Source of the DNA: Solanum dulcamara
Taxonomy: Eukaryota; Streptophyta; Magnoliopsida; Solanales; Solanaceae
Length of the DNA: 64,000 bases
Assembly: GCF_947179165.1 (NCBI RefSeq)
Contig: NC_077239.1
Location: 14,160,001 to 14,224,000, forward strand
Reading direction: 5' to 3'
The position numbers and the translations under genes are program-made. The notes beneath the pieces are model-generated. The model worked only from the letters and a program-made list of their open reading frames with translations. It made no database searches and was not told where the DNA came from. This document shows, in pieces, positions 57,691-64,000 of this stretch. The first letter of the stretch is position 1; every line of letters starts with the position of its first letter.

Positions 57691-57716
57691 TTCATTCACA
57701 CCTTTAAAACCCAACA

Positions 57717-57725
57717 ATCTCCCAC
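57717..57725 (-). other. C2 polypurine tract
   Basis: GTGGGAGAT on the minus strand, directly before the LTR start TGTTGGG; the usual primer position for second-strand synthesis. Confidence 0.7.
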
Positions 57726-58118
57726 ATGAATGGGGAAATGACTATTTTTAAAACATATGCATGAAAAATTGTGTGATTTGTAAGTAAGAATTAATTGCAT
57801 CTGGATAAGTAGGTTTTCCTTTGAACTTTTCGTAGTGAACATATATCGGATATACTCGGTCAATCGATAGATTTGATATCTTTGAACCGTCGAGTTTTGG
57901 TTATACCTAGACAACATAAGTCAGACAATCAACCCTTTAACTATTTTTGGTTCTCATTGTTTTGTTTGTTTCAGCCATGAACATTTCTTGGTTCATAAGT
58001 GCGTAAAGAACTGGCCTTACCAGATTCTCCTTGAAGCGTCTTACACTTCACACTTACATAGGTGATATCTAAATATGTTATTCCGTAGAAACACCATTTG
58101 ATATGCCCTGTATCAAAC

Positions 58119-59531
58119 TTAGATATCATTAAAAGGTCCTAATGCCTTATCCTTATTACTGAACATTGTCGCATCATTTTCCTTTGATGATCGCTCAACT
58201 CCTTCTCTAGTTAGGCCTTTTGTAAGTGGATCCGACACATTATCCTTTGACTTTACATAGTCAATTGTGATAATTCCACTAGAAAGTAGTTGCATAATGG
58301 TATTATGTCTTCGTCGTGTGTGACAGGACTTACCATTATACATAACACTCCCAGCTCTTTCTATTGCAGCTTGAATATCACAATATATGCATATAGGAGC
58401 CATTGGCTTGGGCCAAAATGGAATATCTTCTAAGAAATTCTGGATCCATTCTACTCCTCCACTAGCCTTGTCTAAGGCTATAAACTCAGGCTCCATTGTA
58501 GAGCGAGCTATACATGTTTGTTTGGAAGATTTCCAAGGTATCGCTCCTCCACCAATGGTGAAAACGTATCCACTTGTGGACTTAGTTTCAGTTGACCCAG
58601 TAATCCAATTTGCATCACTATATCCTTCAACAACTGCTAGATACTTATTGTAATATAAAGTAAAGTTTTGAGTGTGTTCTAAATACCCCAAAACTTATTT
58701 CATTGCCATCCAATGATTTTGGTTGGGAGTACTTGTGTAGAGACTCAATTTACTTATAGCACAAGCTATGTCTGGCCGTGTACAGTTCATGATGTACATC
58801 AAAATTCCAACACTTTTGCATAATCCAATTGAGCTTGACTTTCACCTTTATTCTTAGTAAGATCAAGGTTCACATCAATTGGTCTTTTTGCACTTTTGAA
58901 GTTTAAGTACTTGTATTTTTTAAGTACCTTTTGGATATAATGAGTTTGAGATAATGCCATACCTTGAGGAGTTTTGTGAATTTTAATTCTCAATATCAAA
59001 TCGGCAACTCCTAGATCTTTCATATCAAATTTACTAGAAAGCATACGCTTAGTAGCATTTATGTTTGCAATGTCGTTACTCATTATTAGCATATCATCCA
59101 CATATAAACAAACAATAACAACTTTTTTTTGGAGTGTCTTTAATGTAAACACATTTATCACACCGATTAATCTTAAATTCATTTGTCAACATAGTTTGGT
59201 CAAACTTCGCGAGCCATTGTTTGGGTACTTGTTTTAGTCCATAAAGTGACTTAACAAGTTTGCAAACTTTTTTTTCTTTACAAGGAACCACAAAGCCCTC
59301 GAGTTGTTCCATGTAAATTTCTCCCTCCAATTCTCCATTTAAGAAAGTTGTTTTTACATCCATTTGATGGATTTCAAGGCCATATACTACAGCTAGTGCA
59401 ATTAGCATCCGAATGGATGTAATCCTAGTTACAGGTGAGTATGTATCAAAATAATCAAGGCCTTCTTTCTGTCTAAATCCTTTGACGACAAGTCTTGCCT
59501 TACATTTGTCAATAGTTCCATCAACTTTCAT
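58119..59531 (-). pseudogene. C2 reverse transcriptase and RNase H
   Basis: From 59531: KARLVVKGFRQKEGLDYFDTYSPV, QMDVKTTFLNGELEGEIYM and SLYGLKQVPKQW. The frame then changes near 59100, just before the catalytic YVDDMLIMSND (about 59110-59090), and continues MKDLGVADLILRIKI. A gap near 58790-58690 precedes RNase H ([64 protein letters not shown]), which is open from 58691 to its stop at 58119. Catalytic aspartates are kept. The break points make it inactive. Confidence 0.92.
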
Positions 59532-61131
59532 TTTTCTTTTGAAAATTCATTTTGAACCCAAAGGTTTGTTTTCTGGAGAAAGATAAACCAATTCGCAAGT
59601 ATGGTTGCTCAAGATTGAATCAATCTCACTATTGACAACCTCTTTTCAAAAAGATGAGTCCGCAGCAGACATAACTTCTTTGAATGTTTGAGGATCATAT
59701 TCAAGAAGAAATGTTACAAAATCAGATCCAAATGAAGTAGATGTCCTTTGATATTTACTGCAACTTGGATTCTCTTTATTAGGTACATTCTCCTTTGGTT
59801 CTTCTCAAGGTCGTTTAGACCCTTCACTAGATACTTCCAATCTAGTTTTATAAGGATAGATATGTTCAAAAAAATCGAGATTATCTGATTCTATTACCAT
59901 ATTGTCGTAAATATCCGGATGTTTGGACTTATGAACCAAAAATCGACATACTTTACTATTTGTAGAATATCTAATAAAAACACAGTCCACATTCTTAAGT
60001 CCTATTGTGACCCTCTTAGGTTTAGGAACTTGTACTTTGGCTAGACACCCCCACACTTTGAAATATTTCAAATTTAGTTTTCTTCGTTTTCATTTCTCAT
60101 ATGAAATAGATTTTTTTTTGTTGTGGAAACTCTATTGAGTATTCGATTTGCTATAAGGATAGCTTCCCCCCACAAGATTTGTTGTAAACCTGAGCTTATA
60201 AGTAAGGCATTCATCATTTCCTTTAAAGTTCAATTTTTCCTTTCTGCAATTCCATTTGATCGAGGTGAGTAAGGGATAGTAGTTTGATGGTTGATTCCAT
60301 TTTCCAAATATATTTCTGCAAAAGGAGATTCACACTCTCCACCTCTATCACTTCTTATCATTTAGACTATACAAAACTTCAGTTTTGTATTGTCTAAATG
60401 CTTCTATTGCTTCATCCTTACTATTAAACAAATAAACATAACAATATCTAGTGCAATCGTCAATAAAAGTTATAAAATACTTTTCCCATCACGAGTTGGT
60501 GTTGACTTCATATCACAAATGTTTGTGCGAATCAATTCTAAGGGACTGAAATTTATTTCAACAGATTTATAAGGATGCTTAGCATACTTAGATTCAACAC
60601 ATACTTGACATTTTGATTTATTGCACTCAAAATTAGGTAATACATTTAAGTTTATCAGTTTTCGCAAGGTTTTATAATTGACATGTCCTAAATATGAATG
60701 TTATAAATTATTTGACTCAAGTAAAAAAAGCTTGAACTTTATTATTATCAACAACCATTACATTCAGTTTGAAAAGACACTCAGTGAGGTAGCCTTTTCC
60801 TAAATACATTTCATTCTTACTAAAAACTACTTTGTCTGAAATTAGAACGCACTTGAATTTATTTTTGATAAGAAGACCGGCAGAAATCAAGTTCTTTTTC
60901 ATTTCTGGAACATGACAAACTTTGTTCAGCGTCACCACCTTGCTGGATGCATTTTTAGGAATACTCTACCATATCTTTCAACCTTAGTCGTTGCATAATT
61001 TCCCATATAGATAGTTTCATCAGGTGCAGCAGGGGAATAAGTAGCGAAGGCTTCTCAGACCACACAAACATGTGACGTGGCTCCTGAATCAAACCACCAT
61101 TTTTTAGGATTTTATACAAGTTTGCATTCGG
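59532..61131 (-). pseudogene. C2 protease and integrase
   Basis: The protease reads WWFDSGATSHVC near 61105-61070 with its catalytic DSG intact. Pieces then follow: VTLNKVCHVPEMKKNLISAGLL (60938-60870), the integrase zinc region with CNKSKCQVCVESKYAKHPYK (60630-60570) and LIRTNICDMKS (core start). A broken core lies near 60470-60080, followed by MKYFKVWGCLAKVQVP (60071-60020) and KNVDCVFIRYSTNSKVCRF. Stops and shifts are frequent in the core. Confidence 0.88.
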
Positions 61132-62008
61132 TTAGCATTGCACATAATTTTTCAACATCCCCATTTGTATCAACCATGTTGGCTTGACCTTTCTTCTTTT
61201 TCTTCTTGGGAGCACGACATTCCATAGCCTTATATCCAGTTTTTTTACACTAGTGGCAGTCTCCTTTGAACTTCTTTTTACTGGGATAGTTATTCGGTCC
61301 AAAAGGTTTCTTCCTCTTTTTTGATTTATTTGGACCATACTCAACAATATTTGCTCCCATAATTGTTGAGTTTCCTCTGGCCTTCTTTTTGGCAGCCTTA
61401 TTATCTTTCTCAATCCTACGATGAACAATCAAGTCTTCAAGAGTCATCTCCTTTAGCTTGTGCTTCAAATAATTTTTGAAGTCTTTCCATGAAGGAGGTA
61501 ATTTCTCAATTAATGTCGCTACTTGAAATGTTCCATTTATGATCATACCTTCTGTCAGGAGATCATGAATAATGACTTGTAGTTCTTGGACTTGAAACAT
61601 CATAGTCTTGCTATCAACCATCTTATAGTCTAAAAATTTTGCAGCCACAAACTTCTTTAAGCTTGCATCTTCAGTTTTGTATTTCTTCTCAATAGCATAC
61701 CAGAGTTCTTTAGAGGTTTTACAAACACTGAAGACGTTATACAAGTCATCTTCCAATCCATTGAATATGTAGTTGTTGCAAAGAAAATCAGAATGTGTAC
61801 ATGCCTCAATCACAATAAACTTTTCATTGTCAGGAGTTTCTTCCTCTACCACAGAAGCATCTTCATTTGTAAACCGTTGTAGACTGAATGTAGTGAGATA
61901 GAAGAACATCTTCTGCTGCCAACGTTTGAAGTCAATACAAATAAACTTTCCAAGCTTTTCTGCAGTAGTCATTGCTGTAGAAACTGATGTTCTACTAGTG
62001 GAAGGCAT
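61132..62008 (-). pseudogene. C2 gag
   Basis: Start MPSTSRTSVSTAMTTAEKLG at 62008. The gag core includes FKRWQQKMFFYLTT, KTSKELWYAIEKKYKTEDASLKKFVAAKF, QVATLIEKLPPSWKDF and LTLEDLIVHRR-like residues. It stays open for 252 codons to 61250, where a stop falls within the CCHC knuckle region (KFKGDCH..). The lysine-rich end continues to about 61132. This is the best preserved gag of the window. Confidence 0.9.
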
Positions 62009-62467
62009 TGTGCTTGCTTCAAAACTTCATACATTTGTATCTCCCATTCTCAAACTTCAATAGCATATCCAAATAGGGATTTTTGTTTAACTCGATGAAG
62101 TTTTTATATTCTTCAAACCGAGAAAAACAAAAACTCAATTAACTTGATGAACATTTTATTTCTTCGAACCAAGTTAACCACTGGAGTAGAAAGTCTTTCG
62201 ATTTTAGTCTCCAACCCCCCAAACAGAATATAAGATGAAGCAGAAATATACAACTTATTTTTAGTTTAACGATGAAGTTTTTATGTTCTTCCAATCGTTA
62301 ACTGAATGAATATTGAATATTGATGAAGTTTTTATACTTTTTAAATCAACATTAGATTCAGACAGAGTAGAAAACCATAAAGGTTTTAATCTCTAGAACA
62401 GTAAGATACAAGAGAAAATAAATTAAATTCCTTAAATTTGTTATTCCTCTTCTATTAAAGTTAGTAA
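62009..62467 (-). other. C2 5' leader between LTR and gag
   Basis: 460 bases without coding sequence. Six inverted repeats fill 62080-62394. No initiator-tRNA primer site was found at its LTR end. Confidence 0.75.
62080..62394 (-). ncRNA. Array of stem-loops in the C2 leader
   Basis: Four stem-loops share the core GATGAAG, a T/A-rich loop and CTTC, while their outer arms differ but still pair: 62080-62133 (arms TTTTTGTTTAACTCG and CGAGAAAAACAAAAA, 13 of 15 paired), 62139-62177 (TTAACTTG and CAAGTTAA), 62266-62301 (TTAACGAT and ATCGTTAA), 62320-62349 (TTGAT and ATCAA, longer if mismatches are allowed). Two further stem-loops follow each pair: 62183-62212 (GGAG/CTCC) and 62364-62394 (AGAG/CTCT with AAAACC/GGTTTT). 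The pattern is a duplicated module of two stem-loops plus one. In LTR retrotransposons this leader is where packaging, dimerisation or translation signals lie; the function here is inference. Confidence 0.75.
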
Positions 62468-62752
62468 ATCAGAAACTATAAAGATGAAAATAAAAAAAAT
62501 AGTATACGGGTCCACAGAATTCACTGTGTATCCTCAAGGAATTTAATTCCCTCACTGTATCCGAGATTATGAATTATTTCCTCCCAAGATAAAATGGATA
62601 AACTATTAAAAAAGTAACGGTACCTCAAACTTCAATAATTTCAGCGAACTCAAAAGCCAAGTACAAAATCACACAAAGACTCAACTTTGTTTGTAAGAAA
62701 ATATATGCAGAAGAGGAAAAAATTCAATATCTAAATATGAGAGAAAAATCCT

Positions 62753-62762
62753 CTATTTATAG
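62753..62762 (-). promoter_or_regulatory. TATA box of the C2 5' LTR
   Basis: CTATAAATAG on the minus strand, directly downstream of the short repeats on that strand. Confidence 0.7.
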
Positions 62763-62807
62763 ACAACAAAGGGTAGCATGAATATGTGTTTATTGTGGCT
62801 TATCGAA

Positions 62808-62985
62808 AAAATCGCAACCCTTCACAAAAGTCACAACCTTTTAGAAATGTCGCAACTCTTCAAAAAAGTCACAACTTTTTTTTTTGAAAAAGTCACAACC
62901 TTTCGGAAAGCCACAACTTTTCGGAACGGTCACAACCCTTTGGAAAAGTCACAACCTTTCGAAAATGTCACAATCTTTTATTTCT
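62808..62985 (-). repeat. ~19-bp promoter repeats, C2 5' LTR
   Basis: Nine copies of the GTCACAACCTTTCGGAAA-like unit, with a T-rich interruption near 62877-62885. Confidence 0.8.
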
Positions 62986-63009
62986 CATTCACACCTTTAA
63001 AACCCAACA

Positions 63010-64000
63010 AATATAATTTTATTTTCAACTTCAACTTTAATTTCATAAATTTTAAATAAAGTGAAAAATATTTAAAATCTATGACTACATACCTACTTTG
63101 AATCAAATATATTTGCTAAAGTAACGCTTGTTTACATCAGTTAATAATGTGAGTTGTAGTATAAATAGGAAATCACTCAAATTATATAATGTTATCCTCA
63201 ATCAAATGACCTCATCATCACAAATTACACAATTTTGTTCTAGTCTTCTTCTTAATTTGGTAAGAAAAAAAGTTTTTTCACATAAGAAATCTGCAAGTAT
63301 TAATGGTTAAGCCAATCAAAATGATGTTGAAAAATTAAATTAAGAACATTAAATAAAATGATATAACAATACACTCTCTATCAAATTCAATTTTTTCGGC
63401 TAATATAAATCATGCTTGGAACATGTTTGGTAGAACACAATTAGTCTATAATCATTATATTTATTTATTTAATTAAAATATTGCAAGTTCGTTAGGATCC
63501 AATTTAACTTATTGTTTATTCTTATAATAAGTTTACTTATTCAATTTTATCACAGCTACAAAATTAATTAAATTCCAACAAATGTGTACGAAATGACTGA
63601 ATAACATTTTCCCACTCTGAATAGCCATCCAATTGGAGTATTATTTTGCTCTAACATTTTCTTCCTTTTTCCAAAATAATTTTAAATGTCACTGTCGTTA
63701 ATATTTTGATTCAAAAATATTTTAATTGTTTGATTAAAAAAAATCCCCTACTATTATTTAATAGATCAAAAATGTTCTATTCCTAATAAATATATTATTT
63801 CTTTTCATTGTAAGCATATTTTATTCCTTATAAAAAATTACTTTTTTTAAAAAAAAATTATTCTTATTTCTTTTCTTTTAAAATCACTTTAACTAATAAG
63901 TAGAAAACACTCCCTTTTTTTCCCTTCTAAATCTCATATTATCAATTAAAATAGAATAACTACATGTACGTTTTTTAACTAATAATATAAGTCATATATA
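63010..64000. other. AT-rich non-coding end of the window
   Basis: No domain, no element end and no clear repeat. Short open frames are of AT-rich composition and have no support. Confidence 0.5.

Larger units (their letters stand above)
57211..57716 (-). repeat. C2 3' LTR
   Basis: On the minus strand it starts TGTTGGGTTTTAAAGGTG at 57716 and runs to about 57211. Contains a TATA box (57501-57492) and, upstream of it in the promoter part, eight short repeats of the (A)GTCACAA(C/T)CTTTC type (57543-57690). Confidence 0.85.
57211..63009 (-). mobile_element. Ty1/copia element C2 (Tork-like), nearly complete
   Basis: Two LTRs, a leader with stem-loops, gag, protease, integrase, reverse transcriptase and RNase H lie on the minus strand in the Ty1/copia order. 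The gag style (FKRWQQKMFFYLTT..) and RNase H ([12 protein letters not shown]) recall the Tork lineage, from memory. By eye the LTRs differ at roughly one position in eight, so the insertion is old. 57726-58118 is untranslated sequence between the RNase H stop and the 3' LTR. I could not find a standard primer site beside the 5' LTR or a target duplication. Confidence 0.9.
62468..63009 (-). repeat. C2 5' LTR
   Basis: On the minus strand it starts TGTTGGGTTTTAAAGG at 63009 and ends near 62468. It has the same TATA box (62762-62753) and nine short promoter repeats (about 62808-62985). No terminal CA is clear at its inner end. Confidence 0.85.

Overview
The window looks like intergenic heterochromatin of a flowering plant. 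I place it in the nightshade family (Solanaceae, Solanum-like) from the style of the LTR sequences, but that is recognition from memory and not a search result. I see no intact host gene, no rRNA or tRNA gene and no CRISPR array. Almost all of the 64 kb is transposable elements in a deep nest, all with broken reading frames.

Layout. (1) 1-5190 is copy A of a non-coding segment that recurs in the same direction as copy B at 53740-56955. Copy A carries three hAT-type MITEs; two of them have exact empty sites in copy B. Both copies contain the remains of a small LTR element (TRIM-like) with a tRNA primer site. (2) 5190-6875 is the 3' end of a minus-strand Ty3/gypsy element (LTR plus integrase/chromodomain). 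(3) 6876-28288 is one gypsy LTR on the plus strand, hugely expanded by about six tandem units of ~1.6 kb, each with a ~48-bp minisatellite. It is split by (4) a 10.7-kb minus-strand L1-type LINE at 16169-26870 with a perfect 16-bp target-site duplication, ORF1, ORF2 (endonuclease, reverse transcriptase, RNase H) and an odd 2.6-kb 3' tail.

(5) 28289-33596 plus 50984-52093 is one minus-strand SIRE-like Ty1/copia element (C1), cut in its gag by (6) a plus-strand gypsy element G1 (33597-50983). G1 is in turn cut in its gag by (7) a plus-strand chromovirus-like gypsy element G2 (35358-44757), and it also holds a minus-strand solo LTR (45204-48007). Target-site duplications support each of these insertions. 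(8) 52536-53451 is an AT-rich element with terminal inverted repeats. (9) 57211-63009 is a nearly complete but decayed minus-strand Tork-like copia element (C2). (10) 63010-64000 is AT-rich and empty.

The most interesting signals are a series of stem-loops with co-varying arms in the 5' leader of C2 (62080-62394), the oversized LINE with repeat-built ORF1 N-terminus and 3' tail, a 39-bp patch in the G1 5' LTR copied across a nested-insertion junction about 940 bp away, the hierarchical tandem expansion of one LTR, and the old direct duplication that brackets the whole nest.
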